Origin: Candidatus Meridianibacter frigidus
GTDB taxonomy: Bacteria; Vulcanimicrobiota; Vulcanimicrobiia; Vulcanimicrobiales; Vulcanimicrobiaceae
DNA length: 64,000 nt
Assembly: GCA_003243975.1 (NCBI GenBank)
Contig: QHBJ01000015.1
Location: 28,064 to 92,063, forward strand
Direction: 5' to 3'
Shown: positions 9,048 to 17,301 of the stretch, in pieces
Numbering within the stretch: position 1 is the stretch's first letter
How the letters are laid out: each line of letters begins with the position of its first letter
The notes under the pieces: generated by a model
What the model saw: only the letters and a program-made list of their open reading frames with translations
The model's database searches: none
What the model was told of the DNA's origin: nothing
Translations under genes and position numbers: made by a program

Positions 9048-10932
9048 AAAAATCGCCGAGCTCGTCGAGATCGTCGATCGAACGCGCGGGTGGCAGCGCA
9101 TCCAAAATAACCTGGCCGTATCGCGAAGAGGCGGCCCGTCCGTCCAAGATCGCCACCAGTCCATGGTCGGACTTGGAGCGGATCAATCGCCCGAACCCCT
9201 GTTTAAGACGGACGATGGCGCTGGGGATCATGTAGCTTTCAAATGCGTTCTGCCCGCGCGATTCGATCGCTTGCATCTTAGCAGCAACTAGCGGATCGCC
9301 CGGAGACGGAAATGGCAAGCGGTCGATGATGACGCACGAAAGCTGCTCGCCGACCACGTCGATGCCTTCCCAAAACGTGCCCGTGCCGAAGAGCACGGCG
9401 TTTTTCGTCTTGCGAAACCATTCGAGCAACTGTTTACGTGGCATCTCGCCTTGCAGTTTGGCTGGAAAGGCAATCCGCTCACGTAAGAGCGCGTAGACTT
9501 CGCGCAGCCGCGCGTGCGAAGTGAACAGCACGAAAGCGCGTCCTCGCGTGCGGTCCAAACACTCCTCGATAAGCGGGGCGGCGAGCTTCGCGAAATTCGG
9601 CAGCTTCGGATTCATGTGTGCGGGCGCAACGAATAGCCGCGCCTGGACGGGATATTCAAAGGGTGAAGAAGCCAGCAGTTCTTGCGCCTCCCCCACGCCT
9701 AGCGAACGTCGCAAAAATTCGAAGGAGTCGCCGTTGGCAATGGTCGCGCTCGTAAGCACGACGCTCTGCACGCGGTCGAACAGCGTCGCGCGCAGGAAAT
9801 CGGAAACCTCGAATGGTGCGCTGTTGATCTCGTAGCGCGCGTCGGCTTCCGACCGCTCGACCCAAGCGATACTTTGATCTTGCGGCGAGCGGGCCCGTTC
9901 GATAGCGGAAATGTGCGCCAGAACTGCACGCATGGCCAAGTCGCGCCGGCGCTCGGCTTCTGCCTCGTTCTCCGGCACGTGGCGCAACGCCGAGTGCCAG
10001 TTAGCGTACAGCCAATTCTCCAAGCGATAGAACGTGTCGCGCATGGCCTCCAGCGCAAGCGGCGCTGCTTCATTGGCGGCCAGCGGGTAACGTTCGCCGG
10101 GTACGCGCGCGAGCGCCGATTCCAGCTCCCGCAAACGCTCGTCGAGTTCCAATTCGAAGTGAGCGGGAACGCTGTACGTGCGGTTCAGCTTGCGCATCAT
10201 ACGCCCGACGGTCGCTTTCGAGAGAGTCGCCGTGAGCGCAGCCGTCGCCCAGCGCTCAGCTTGGTGCGCTTCATCCAACACAACCAAGTCATACGGCGGT
10301 AGCAGTCCGCCGCCCATCGCCAAATCCAGAAAGAGCAACGCGTGATTGACAACGATCAGGTCGGCGTACTTGGCCTCGTCCCGCTTGCGAAAGAAGAAAC
10401 AATCGCGAAAGTGTTCGCAGAACTCGCCGACGCAATCGTCCGCATCCGCGTCCAGCGCCTCCCACTCGTTGGCGGGCGAGTTAAAAGGGAGCTCGCTGCG
10501 GTCGCCGCTTTCGGTACGAACCCCCCAATCCCAGATGCGCTGCATCGTAACGCTTGAGGCCAGCAAACGGTCGGCGCGCTGACGTTCAAATTTTTGCTTG
10601 CAAAGATAGTGATTGCGTCCTTTGACCAAACAAACGCGCGCGCGGAGGTCGAGCGCGCGCAGCACGAGGGGAATGTCCTTGTGGTACAGTTGCTCCTGCA
10701 GCGCGATCGTTCCGGTGGAGATGACGACCTTCTTGCCGCTGCGCATCGCCGGAACCAGGTATGCGAGCGACTTACCGACGCCCGTACCCGCCTCGACGAT
10801 CGTGTGCATGCCTTCCAAGAAACCGCGCTCGATCAGTTGTGCCATCTGCACTTGACCTGGCCGCGCCTCGAAGCCGGCAAGGGCGGCCGCAATGGGGCCG
10901 CCGCCGCCAAAGACCTCATCGATGGCAGTCAT
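9037..10932 (-). CDS. dinG: DinG/XPD-family ATP-dependent DNA helicase
   Basis: Superfamily 2 helicase of 631 residues, related to DinG, which unwinds DNA and R-loops 5' to 3' using an iron-sulfur cluster. It has Walker A (EAGTGVGKS, K54), four cysteines suitable for a 4Fe-4S cluster (C111, C167, C172, C178), the DEAH box at 220-223, and C-terminal motifs including VLFGTGTFWEGIDVVGE and QGFGRLIRS. Its ATG overlaps the rhomboid stop by four bases. The YoaA paralogue cannot be excluded from sequence alone. Confidence 0.9.
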   Translation of the reverse strand: MTAIDEVFGGGGPIAAALAGFEARPGQVQMAQLIERGFLEGMHTIVEAGTGVGKSLAYLVPAMRSGKKVVISTGTIALQEQLYHKDIPLVLRALDLRARVCLVKGRNHYLCKQKFERQRADRLLASSVTMQRIWDWGVRTESGDRSELPFNSPANEWEALDADADDCVGEFCEHFRDCFFFRKRDEAKYADLIVVNHALLFLDLAMGGGLLPPYDLVVLDEAHQAERWATAALTATLSKATVGRMMRKLNRTYSVPAHFELELDERLRELESALARVPGERYPLAANEAAPLALEAMRDTFYRLENWLYANWHSALRHVPENEAEAERRRDLAMRAVLAHISAIERARSPQDQSIAWVERSEADARYEINSAPFEVSDFLRATLFDRVQSVVLTSATIANGDSFEFLRRSLGVGEAQELLASSPFEYPVQARLFVAPAHMNPKLPNFAKLAAPLIEECLDRTRGRAFVLFTSHARLREVYALLRERIAFPAKLQGEMPRKQLLEWFRKTKNAVLFGTGTFWEGIDVVGEQLSCVIIDRLPFPSPGDPLVAAKMQAIESRGQNAFESYMIPSAIVRLKQGFGRLIRSKSDHGLVAILDGRAASSRYGQVILDALPPARSIDDLDELGDFFVA

Positions 10933-11564
10933 CGCGTTTCGATATGAGATTCGAGTTGCTCTCCCGTGTTTGCGTCGACGACGTACGCCCGGACTGGGCG
11001 GGGCGGGAAGAACGTCGCGTATGTGAAGATGAAGCCGACGATCAATCCTGCAATATGGGCTTCCTTGGAGATAAACGAAAGCGTGAAAGTGATGATCAAG
11101 TTCAGCACGAGGATGCCGATGTTGGCCTTGATCAGCTTCATGCCGGCCGGCCCGTATTTGAATCCGATGGCAAAGAGTGCGCCGAAAAGACCGAAGATAG
11201 CTCCGCTGGCACCTAACGTTGGCACCAGCGGTTGAGAAAAAAAGACGACGCCGAAACTGGCGCCGATGAGAGAAATAAAGTAAATCAGAAACATGCGCGT
11301 CGAGCCGACAGTCCGTTCGATGAAACGGCCCAGCGCCGCCAGCGAAATCATATTGACCGCGACGTGGATCAGACTGCCGTGCATGAAACCGCAGGTGATC
11401 ATCCGGTAGTATTCATGGTTCACCTTGACGTCAACCGGAGCAAGAATATAATTTACGATCGGCGAGGAAGAGGAAATCTGCCCGCTGAGCGCGCCGCCTC
11501 CCGTTACTGCGAGTTCCCAAAGAAATGCAAGGACGTTGAGCAGAATGAGAAGGTTGGTTATCAT
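10929..11564 (-). CDS. Rhomboid-family intramembrane serine protease
   Basis: A polytopic membrane protein of 211 residues that cleaves membrane-anchored substrates. It shows the rhomboid core: HVAVNM (H67, N71), the catalytic GASG motif with S120, and the catalytic His at AHIAGL (H170), with about six hydrophobic helices between. The N terminus begins directly in the first helix, so it is the short form without a cytoplasmic domain. It overlaps both neighbours by four bases (dtxR-type and dinG), which implies tight coupling. Substrates are unknown. Confidence 0.92.
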   Translation of the reverse strand: MITNLLILLNVLAFLWELAVTGGGALSGQISSSSPIVNYILAPVDVKVNHEYYRMITCGFMHGSLIHVAVNMISLAALGRFIERTVGSTRMFLIYFISLIGASFGVVFFSQPLVPTLGASGAIFGLFGALFAIGFKYGPAGMKLIKANIGILVLNLIITFTLSFISKEAHIAGLIVGFIFTYATFFPPRPVRAYVVDANTGEQLESHIETR

Positions 11565-12226
11565 TCGATAACGATTACCATTCGCGCAAGTTCCAACGAG
11601 ATCGCATGCTCTTGGCCCTCGATTTCAATGGAAACCGGGCCTCCGAGCGGCGCCTTCGGGCCAACGCGAACCCTTGCACCGGGACGCAATCCTATCTCAT
11701 CTAAGTAACGCAAGATTTCGGGAACCTCTTCGGTAACGCCGTGCACGACCGCACAGCTATCGCTCTCCAGCTGCGCCAGCGGAACTCCCGGACGATGCGG
11801 CTCGGAAAGATCCAAAGGTGGAATAGGGTGACCGTGGGGACACGTCTTGGGGTCATTGAGGACGCGCACCAACTGCTCTTCGACGCGCGCGGAGATCGCA
11901 TGCTCGAGCATGCATGCCTCGGAGTGCACTTGGTCCCACGGCATGCCCAAAACGTCGGTGAGCAAGCGCTCGGCCAAGCGATGGCGGCGAATGACGCGCA
12001 CGGCGACTTCCAAACCAGTGCGGGTAAGCTTGGCTTCGCCGCGGGCTTTGTGTTCGACGTAACCATCGTTGGCGAGCTTCTTGATCATCGCGGACGCCGA
12101 CGCAGGCGATACGCCGAGCTCGGAAGCAAGCCCGGATGTCGTTACGCCCGGGCCTTCGCGCTCCAGACGATAAACCGCCTCGAGATACTCTTCGATGGAT
12201 TCCGCGAAGTGCGTGTGGCCCGGCAT
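11561..12226 (-). CDS. DtxR/IdeR-family metal-dependent transcriptional regulator
   Basis: A 221-residue regulator with an N-terminal winged helix (SIEEYLEAVYRLE, VSPASASAMIKKL), the dimerisation/metal domain and a C-terminal FeoA/SH3-like domain. The metal site reads SEACMLEH, with the Cys-x2-Glu-His of DtxR/IdeR rather than the cysteine-free MntR version, so iron(II) sensing is more likely than manganese; that is inference. The start at 12226 is chosen over a longer opening because it lies seven bases after the adenosine deaminase stop and matches family length. It overlaps the rhomboid gene by four bases. Confidence 0.9.
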   Translation of the reverse strand: MPGHTHFAESIEEYLEAVYRLEREGPGVTTSGLASELGVSPASASAMIKKLANDGYVEHKARGEAKLTRTGLEVAVRVIRRHRLAERLLTDVLGMPWDQVHSEACMLEHAISARVEEQLVRVLNDPKTCPHGHPIPPLDLSEPHRPGVPLAQLESDSCAVVHGVTEEVPEILRYLDEIGLRPGARVRVGPKAPLGGPVSIEIEGQEHAISLELARMVIVIE

Positions 12227-12233
12227 CGAGCCA

Positions 12234-13277
12234 TTAGGTTCGACGTTCGGCGAGCAGTTCCGCGCATGCTGCGTCAAAGCGCCGGTACAAGCCGGCTTTG
12301 AGTCCGTCGGATGCAAAGCTGGCATCAATCGCGCTGCGCGCAATTTGCAACGCCGCCTCCAGCCCGAGCTGGTTTTCGGCAAAGAGGTATTCTTGCGTTA
12401 TGTCGGTGCCGAAGATCGCCGGATCGTCGCTGTCGACGCAGACCACCACGCCGGCCTCATACAATTTGCGCAGCGGCTGCTCGCCATCGCGCGCGACCAC
12501 TCCGGTGCGCAGGTTTGAGGTCGGGCAGACTTCCAGCGGGACTTTTCGGGCTGCCAACTCCGCCACGAGTTGAGCGTCCTCGATGGCTCGCACGCCATGC
12601 CCAATCCGTTCCGCATGCAGATGATTGAGTGCATCGCGCACGCTTTGTGCACCCGCGGCTTCACCGGCATGGGCGACGCAGCGCAGACCGGCGTCCCTCG
12701 CGTACGCGAAGGCATCAACGAAGAGTTGGGCTGGAAAATTCGCTTCGTCCCCTCCCAGCCCGATTCCGATGACTCCATGCTCTTGCAGGCCCGCGGCCAG
12801 CTGCGCAGTTTCCATGGCGCGGACAGACCCAAAGTTGCGCGTGAGGTCGCAGATGAACCGCATGCGAAGGCCACTATGCCCTTCGATTGCTTCTGCGCGA
12901 TCGTAGAGCCGCGCTATCGTCGCCCGTATATCGAGATCCCGGTGAAAAAAGCTCCAAACCGACGGAGAGAGGAAAAGTTCGGCATACATAACGTTGTGCG
13001 CGATCGCGTCTTGCGCATACTCCTCAAGAATGCGAACGTAATCGGCGGTGTCGCGAAGCGATCGCGAGAGGGCGGCAAACTTGAAGAGAAACTCGCCCAT
13101 ATTCGCAAAGCGGTATACGTCGGCGGGCGCAACGTCACGAAATCCAGTTTCTTGGTAGTCGGTCGATACGCCGGAGCGCCGCGCCAATTCGACGAAGGTC
13201 GAAGCGGGAGTGGTGCCCTCCAGGTGGCAGTGCAGTTGGACTTTGGGCAGCCGGCGCAGGAGTTCAGGCGTGGTCAT
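12234..13277 (-). CDS. add: Adenosine deaminase
   Basis: Zinc hydrolase of purine salvage converting adenosine to inosine. The 347-residue protein has the metal-binding LHCHLEG near the N terminus, HAGEAAG in the middle, the HGVRAIED segment with the catalytic His, and SDDPAIFGT near the C terminus. The start at 13277 (MTTPELLRRLPK) fits the family better than the upstream alternative at 13298, which would abut the divergent tRNA. It is first in a five-gene minus operon (add, dtxR-type, rhomboid, dinG, nuclease). A closely related adenine deaminase is possible. Confidence 0.9.
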   Translation of the reverse strand: MTTPELLRRLPKVQLHCHLEGTTPASTFVELARRSGVSTDYQETGFRDVAPADVYRFANMGEFLFKFAALSRSLRDTADYVRILEEYAQDAIAHNVMYAELFLSPSVWSFFHRDLDIRATIARLYDRAEAIEGHSGLRMRFICDLTRNFGSVRAMETAQLAAGLQEHGVIGIGLGGDEANFPAQLFVDAFAYARDAGLRCVAHAGEAAGAQSVRDALNHLHAERIGHGVRAIEDAQLVAELAARKVPLEVCPTSNLRTGVVARDGEQPLRKLYEAGVVVCVDSDDPAIFGTDITQEYLFAENQLGLEAALQIARSAIDASFASDGLKAGLYRRFDAACAELLAERRT

Positions 13278-13281
13278 CGCG

Positions 13282-13287
13282 TATAGA
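13282..13287 (+). promoter_or_regulatory. Possible -10 element for tRNA-fMet
   Basis: TATAGA lies 11 bases before the tRNA 5' end and is the only good -10-like hexamer there. I see no convincing -35 box at 16-18 bases further upstream, so the assignment is tentative. It would place the tRNA promoter inside the 5' end of the divergent add gene. Confidence 0.35.
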
Positions 13288-13298
13288 GAGGGTCGCAT

Positions 13299-13375
<77 letters not shown>

Positions 13376-13379
13376 AATA

Positions 13380-13420
13380 CAGGTCCAAGAACTCGAAAGT
13401 TTCTGGGCCTGTTTCTTTTT
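13380..13420 (+). terminator. Rho-independent terminator of tRNA-fMet
   Basis: CAGGTCCAAGAACT pairs with AGTTTCTGGGCCTG (one G-U pair and one two-base internal mismatch), loop of a few bases, followed by TTTCTTTTT. It starts five bases after the tRNA CCA end. Confidence 0.85.
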
Positions 13421-13496
13421 CAGACCCACACAGCAGCCGCGGCGCCGGCACAAGACGGACGGCAGATTCGGTGACGGTGTCGAATAATAGCTGAAC

Positions 13497-13799
13497 GTGC
13501 AAATCGACAAGGACGCGCTTCTTAAGGCGCTAGCGAAAAAGTATATCTGGTGGAAGTCCCCGGATGAGTCGGTTTTGGATGAGCGCCGGCTTGTGGCGCA
13601 AATCATGAACATCGGCAACTTTGAGGACGTCCGCACGATAGCACAAGCATTCGGCGAGAAGCTATTTGCCGACGCACTCAAATCCGCCGAAGCCGGGTGG
13701 TTCTCGCCGCGTTCGTGGACGTACTGGCATTATCGCTGCGGCCTCACTCCACCAGCTTCACCGCCCCCGCCGATGCCGGCACGCAATTTCACTCGATGA
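13497..13799 (+). CDS. Small partner protein of AbiE-type toxin
   Basis: A 100-residue protein with a GTG start. Its core (KYIWWKSPDE, MNIGNFEDV, AGWFSPRSWTYWHYRCGL) resembles a small uncharacterised family that often precedes AbiEii-type nucleotidyltransferase genes; I recognise the pattern but not a formal name. It has no obvious DNA-binding motif. Its TGA overlaps the next gene's ATG by four bases, strong evidence that the two are coupled as a pair. It probably plays the antitoxin role, by position only. It begins about 75 bases after the tRNA terminator. Confidence 0.72.
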   Translation: MQIDKDALLKALAKKYIWWKSPDESVLDERRLVAQIMNIGNFEDVRTIAQAFGEKLFADALKSAEAGWFSPRSWTYWHYRCGLTPPASPPPPMPARNFTR

Positions 13800-14455
13800 C
13801 GTTTAAGCCAAGATTCGATCAACTTCCCGCTTCGCAGCGAGATTTGTGGCCGGAGCTCGCGGCCACAGTTAGAAGCGGCTTCGTGCTCTATGGCGGGACG
13901 GCGCTAACGCTGCGCCTCGGTCACCGAGCTTCCATCGACTTCGACTTCTTCACCGAAGAGGCGCTCGACAAGCGAGCACTGCTGACTGATATTCCCATTC
14001 TGAGTACGAGCCAAGTCATTCAGGATACCCCCGATTCGTTCGCCGCGCTTGCGCCATCCGGTGATCAAACGGTCAAACTTTCGTTCTTCGGGTCCATCGG
14101 TTTCGGTCGGGTCGGCGAGCCCGAACTTACCGAGGATGGGGTTTGCATGGTAGCTTCGCTTCTGGACCTTTACGCAACTAAGTTGAAAGTTCTACTGCAA
14201 CGAGCCGAATCGAAAGACTACCGCGACATGATTGCGTTGCTGCAAAGTGGTGTCTCGCTAGAACAAGGGCTCGCAGCCGCCCAGGCCCTTTATGGCAAAC
14301 AATTTCAACCTGCAGAATCACTCAAGGCAATGACGTTCTTTGGGGACGGAGACCTTGGAACTCTCTCCGACAAGGAAAGACGACGCCTTATCGAAGCCGC
14401 GATGACAATCAAGTCGATCGGGCACATGGACACGATTTCTCAACGGCTATCGTGA
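13796..14455 (+). CDS. AbiEii/AbiGii-type nucleotidyltransferase (putative toxin)
   Basis: A 219-residue protein of the nucleotidyltransferase-fold AbiEii family, whose members act as toxins in type IV toxin-antitoxin or abortive infection systems. Key motif: YGGTALTLRLGHR then IDFDFF, giving the GG[ST] loop (G33, G34) and the DxD metal pair (D48, D50). A helical C-terminal part contains LYATKLKVLLQRAESKDYRDM. The ATG start at 13796 is chosen because of the four-base overlap with the partner gene. It ends just past the truncated 3' end of an arsC fragment on the other strand. Confidence 0.85.
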   Translation: MTFKPRFDQLPASQRDLWPELAATVRSGFVLYGGTALTLRLGHRASIDFDFFTEEALDKRALLTDIPILSTSQVIQDTPDSFAALAPSGDQTVKLSFFGSIGFGRVGEPELTEDGVCMVASLLDLYATKLKVLLQRAESKDYRDMIALLQSGVSLEQGLAAAQALYGKQFQPAESLKAMTFFGDGDLGTLSDKERRRLIEAAMTIKSIGHMDTISQRLS

Positions 14456-14635
14456 GCGCGGCCATCTAAAGACTTGGAATCGGCTCCCCCCGACCAAATC
14501 GGAGTAGTCAACTGCGACGCTTCCTGCCGAAGCAACCTCTATTGCATCTCCCGCAAACTGCCTCAGGTATGCCTCGGCCATCTGGCTGCGCCCCGTGTTG
14601 TGCTTGCAGACGAAAAGAATGAGGGGCTTGGGCAT
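14447..14635 (-). pseudogene. arsC: Truncated arsenate reductase (LMW phosphatase type), 5' fragment
   Basis: The first about 38 codons are clear ArsC of the low-molecular-weight phosphatase class: LILFVCKHNTGRSQMAEAYLRQF with the catalytic CX5RS loop (C10 to S17) and an EVASAGS continuation. After that homology stops abruptly and the frame runs another 24 unrelated codons to a stop at 14447, against about 130 residues in intact family members. The start overlaps the aquaporin stop, as in an ars operon. The break lies beside the AbiE-type toxin gene, so insertion or deletion there most likely removed the rest. Confidence 0.85.
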
Positions 14636-15326
14636 TAGGGATCTGCGCGCGGCAGGAGCATTCGCATCGCCTGGGTTCGCATGTTGGGTACGAGCCACGC
14701 AAATAGTGCGGTTGCGCAGAGTGCGCCCAGAATCTGTGCCACTGTAAACGGAGCCACATCGAGCGGGCGGATTCCGGAGAAAGTATCGGTGAGCGAACGG
14801 GCGATCGTTACGGCGGGGTTCGCAAAGGATGTGGAAGCGGTAAACCAGTACGCGGCCACGATATAAGCCGCTACCGTGAACGGCACGAGCGAGGAACGGT
14901 AACGAATCGTTCCCCAAATGACCGCGAGCAGGCCGAAGGTGGCGACGAACTCCGCGAACCACTGGGCTGCACCGCTGCGAACGTGATGCGATACAAAAAC
15001 CAGCGGAAGTCCGAACATGGCATGGGCCGCGAAAACTCCGGCGAGCGCACCACTGATTTGGACGAAGACGTATGCTACCGCAAGCGGCCAGGAGAGACCG
15101 CCTTCAATAGCATCGCAAATACTCACCACCGGATTAAAATGGCCCCCTGAAATCGGGCCGAAAATCACGATATACAGAGCAACATTCCGCCGGTTGCTAG
15201 CGAGTTGGCCAGCAACGCTACGCCCAAATTTCCACCGCTCAAGCGCTGCGCCATAATGCCGGAACCCACGATGGCCGCCAACAGGAACGCGGTTCCGAGA
15301 AACTCGGCGGCGACTTTCTTTAGCAA
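14635..15326 (-). pseudogene. Aquaporin-family channel (likely arsenite/glycerol), frameshifted
   Basis: MIP-family channel split into two frames. From a TTG at 15326 the N-terminal part reads VAAEFLGTAFLLAAIVGSGI to ATGG and hits a TGA at 15165; the other frame takes over at about 15180 with IVIFGPISGGHFNPVVS and later SFANPAVTIAR, the two NPA-type pore motifs. Restoring a single G at about 15180 (TTGCTCTG to TTGGCTCTG) joins them into one normal protein of about 230 residues. In ars operons such channels export arsenite. It is either a recent one-base deletion or a sequencing error. Confidence 0.85.
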
Positions 15327-15724
15327 CCGCAGTTGCAACAGCCGGCTTCTTCGCGGTCGGCGGTTTCCTCAAGCACGGTGTAGATCTCCCAGCGCCGCCC
15401 ATCCGGATCGTTCGCCCACGCTTTGGTCTGCTTGGCATAGCAACAAGTTTCTTCGCGTTCGATTTCGAGTTGAAAGCCGTCAGCTTGCAAACGTTCGATC
15501 TCGTCGTCCACGCTTCGCGCATCTTGCACGACCAGGCCATAGTGCGCCGATCCGGTCCGTACCGGCCGATCGTCGGCGTCCAGCGCAAGCTCAATGCTGG
15601 GATCCTCGGCGATAAAGAGGGCGTAATCGCCGAATTGCTTCTCGGGTTCGCGCCTCAACAGGGTGCGATAGAAAGCAACGCTTTGCTGCAAATTGTTGGT
15701 ACGCAGATTCAAATGGGTCTTCAT
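15320..15724 (-). CDS. arsI: ArsI/CadI-family dioxygenase-fold arsenic resistance protein
   Basis: A 134-residue vicinal-oxygen-chelate (glyoxalase/dioxygenase) fold protein. Metal ligands are likely H4, H61 and E114. The TCCYAKQTKAW loop with vicinal C94-C95 matches the ArsI C-As lyase signature, which demethylates methylarsenite, and four more cysteines close the C terminus (C129, C130, C132, C134). Substrate is inferred from these cysteines and from the ars context; CadI-type cadmium proteins look similar. Its ATG overlaps the arsR stop by four bases. Confidence 0.85.
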   Translation of the reverse strand: MKTHLNLRTNNLQQSVAFYRTLLRREPEKQFGDYALFIAEDPSIELALDADDRPVRTGSAHYGLVVQDARSVDDEIERLQADGFQLEIEREETCCYAKQTKAWANDPDGRRWEIYTVLEETADREEAGCCNCGC

Positions 15725-16053
15725 GTGGTCACCTTGAGCGGAAGGGCAAACTCAATTGCGGCATCCAGGCACCGCCGCGCACCGGATGCAAGACGGTAGT
15801 ACACCCATGTGCCGCGCCGCACGCATTCAACCAGACCGGCATCTTTGAGAATCCGCAAATGATGGGAAACCGTCGGCTGGTTCAGCGGCATCGCGTCGGT
15901 GAAATCACAAACGCATACAGCTTCTTTAGCTCGAGCGAGCGTCCCGAGGATCGTCAGGCGATAGGGATCGGCAACCGCCTTGAGGATTGCCGCCGCGTCG
16001 CTGGTGTCGCACTTAAAGATACGCGCGGGCGGGCAGCATCGCTGTATCGACAT
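15721..16053 (-). CDS. arsR: ArsR-family metalloregulatory repressor
   Basis: A 110-residue winged-helix repressor that leaves DNA on binding arsenite. It has CVCDF (C47, C49) in the alpha-3 position where classic ArsR binds As(III), the recognition helix LNQPTVSHHLRILKDAGLV, plus extra N-terminal cysteines (C6, C7, C15). The start ATG lies at the centre of a 20-base palindrome and directly after a strong promoter, so the gene appears autorepressed and probably leaderless. It heads the remaining ars genes. Confidence 0.93.
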   Translation of the reverse strand: MSIQRCCPPARIFKCDTSDAAAILKAVADPYRLTILGTLARAKEAVCVCDFTDAMPLNQPTVSHHLRILKDAGLVECVRRGTWVYYRLASGARRCLDAAIEFALPLKVTT

Positions 16054-16063
16054 ATGTCGATAC
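16044..16063 (-). promoter_or_regulatory. ArsR operator palindrome
   Basis: Perfect 20-base inverted repeat (core ATCGACATATGTCGAT) spanning the -10 box to codon 4 of arsR. Such a position would block polymerase when ArsR is bound. Perfect symmetry over 20 bases is unlikely by chance. Confidence 0.8.
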
Positions 16064-16088
16064 TAGAGGTTGAATCGAAAAATGTCAA
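16060..16088 (-). promoter_or_regulatory. arsR promoter
   Basis: On the minus strand TTGACA (16083-16088), a 17-base spacer, then TAGTAT (16060-16065). The -35 box is a perfect consensus match and spacing is ideal. The expected start point, about seven bases after the -10 box, coincides with the A of the arsR ATG at 16053. Confidence 0.75.
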
Positions 16089-16098
16089 TATAGGTGCT

Positions 16099-17301
16099 TT
16101 AGCTTGCGCGGTCTAAAACGCCGATCTCCCGGCCCACTTCGTCGAAGGCAGCAAGTGCGCGGTCCATCTCGGCCTTGGTCAGTTTTGCGCTGATCTGCAC
16201 GCGGATGCGTGCGGTACCCTCGGGAACCACCGGAAAACCGAAGCCGGTAACAAATAAGCCGCGCTTCAGAAGCTGCTCGCTCATTGCAATTGCGAACGAA
16301 GGTTCGCCCACGATGATCGGGAGAATTGCACTCTCGCCCTCCAGCGGGTTGAACCCCAGTTTCTTCAGGCCCTGGCGAAAGTACGTCGTGTTCTCACGTA
16401 GTTTCTCGACAAGTTCGGGATGGGATTCCAAATACTCGATGGCCGCAAGCGAACTAGCTGCTACCGTCGGCGGCAGCGCATTTGAAAATAGCTGTGGCCG
16501 CGAGCGCTGAATGAGCGTTTCGATGAGCGCGTGGCTGCCGGCCACAAAGCCGCCGGCTGCGCCGCCCAGCGCTTTGCCCAACGTACCGGTAATAATGTCG
16601 ATCTGGCCTTCCAGGCCAAAGTGCTCGATCGTTCCGCGTCCGCTCTTCCCCATCACGCCGGTGCCGTGGCTGTCGTCGACAACGGTCACGGCGTTATATT
16701 TCTTGGCCAGTTGCACGATGGCGGGCAAGTTTGCAAGCGAGCCTTCCATCGAAAAAACACCGTCGGTAACGATTAGAATAGGGCCTCGCGGATCGGCGGC
16801 CCTCAGCTTCCCTTCGAGTTCGCTCATGTCGCTGTGTTTGTAGCGTTCGCGTTTAGATTTTGTCGCGAGCCGGCATCCGTCGATAATCGATGCGTGGTTC
16901 AGCTCGTCGGAGATGATCGTCGAGCCCTCTTCTGCAATCGTTGGGAAGAGGCCGGTATTTGCGTTCCAGCACGACACGTACGTAAGCGCGGACTGCATCG
17001 ATAGAAACTCGGCGATCCGGTCTTCCAGGGTGCGGTGTATAGCGAACGTTCCGCAGATGAACCGGACCGATGCCGTGCCCGCGCCGTACTTCTGCAATCC
17101 CGCTACGCCCGCTTCTATCACGTCTGCCTGATCCGACAACCCCAAGTAGTTGTTGCTGGAGAGCACGATCACATGGCCGGCTTCCTCCATGTCTACCTCG
17201 GGCGCCATCGGTGAGGTTAAGTGCCGCAGGTATTTGTAGGTGCCCGCCGCCTTCAAGGCATCGAGCTCGCCTTGCAGACGCTGCGAAAATCGCGTGTTCA
17301 C
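16099..17301 (-). CDS. kbl: Glycine C-acetyltransferase (2-amino-3-ketobutyrate CoA ligase)
   Basis: PLP enzyme that splits 2-amino-3-oxobutyrate with CoA into glycine and acetyl-CoA, the second step of threonine catabolism. The 400-residue protein shows the alpha-oxoamine synthase features: SNNYLGL, GTASVRFICGT, DELNHASIIDG, VVDDSHGTG and the PLP-lysine motif GTLGKALGG. Full length. Its ATG overlaps the tdh stop by four bases, so tdh and kbl form the usual two-gene pathway operon. Confidence 0.96.
   Translation of the reverse strand: MNTRFSQRLQGELDALKAAGTYKYLRHLTSPMAPEVDMEEAGHVIVLSSNNYLGLSDQADVIEAGVAGLQKYGAGTASVRFICGTFAIHRTLEDRIAEFLSMQSALTYVSCWNANTGLFPTIAEEGSTIISDELNHASIIDGCRLATKSKRERYKHSDMSELEGKLRAADPRGPILIVTDGVFSMEGSLANLPAIVQLAKKYNAVTVVDDSHGTGVMGKSGRGTIEHFGLEGQIDIITGTLGKALGGAAGGFVAGSHALIETLIQRSRPQLFSNALPPTVAASSLAAIEYLESHPELVEKLRENTTYFRQGLKKLGFNPLEGESAILPIIVGEPSFAIAMSEQLLKRGLFVTGFGFPVVPEGTARIRVQISAKLTKAEMDRALAAFDEVGREIGVLDRAS

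Noticed and set aside
14635..15594. 319-codon open frame covering arsI and the aquaporin end
   Set aside because: Its N-terminal half is the wrong frame of arsI; only the part after about 15180 encodes aquaporin.
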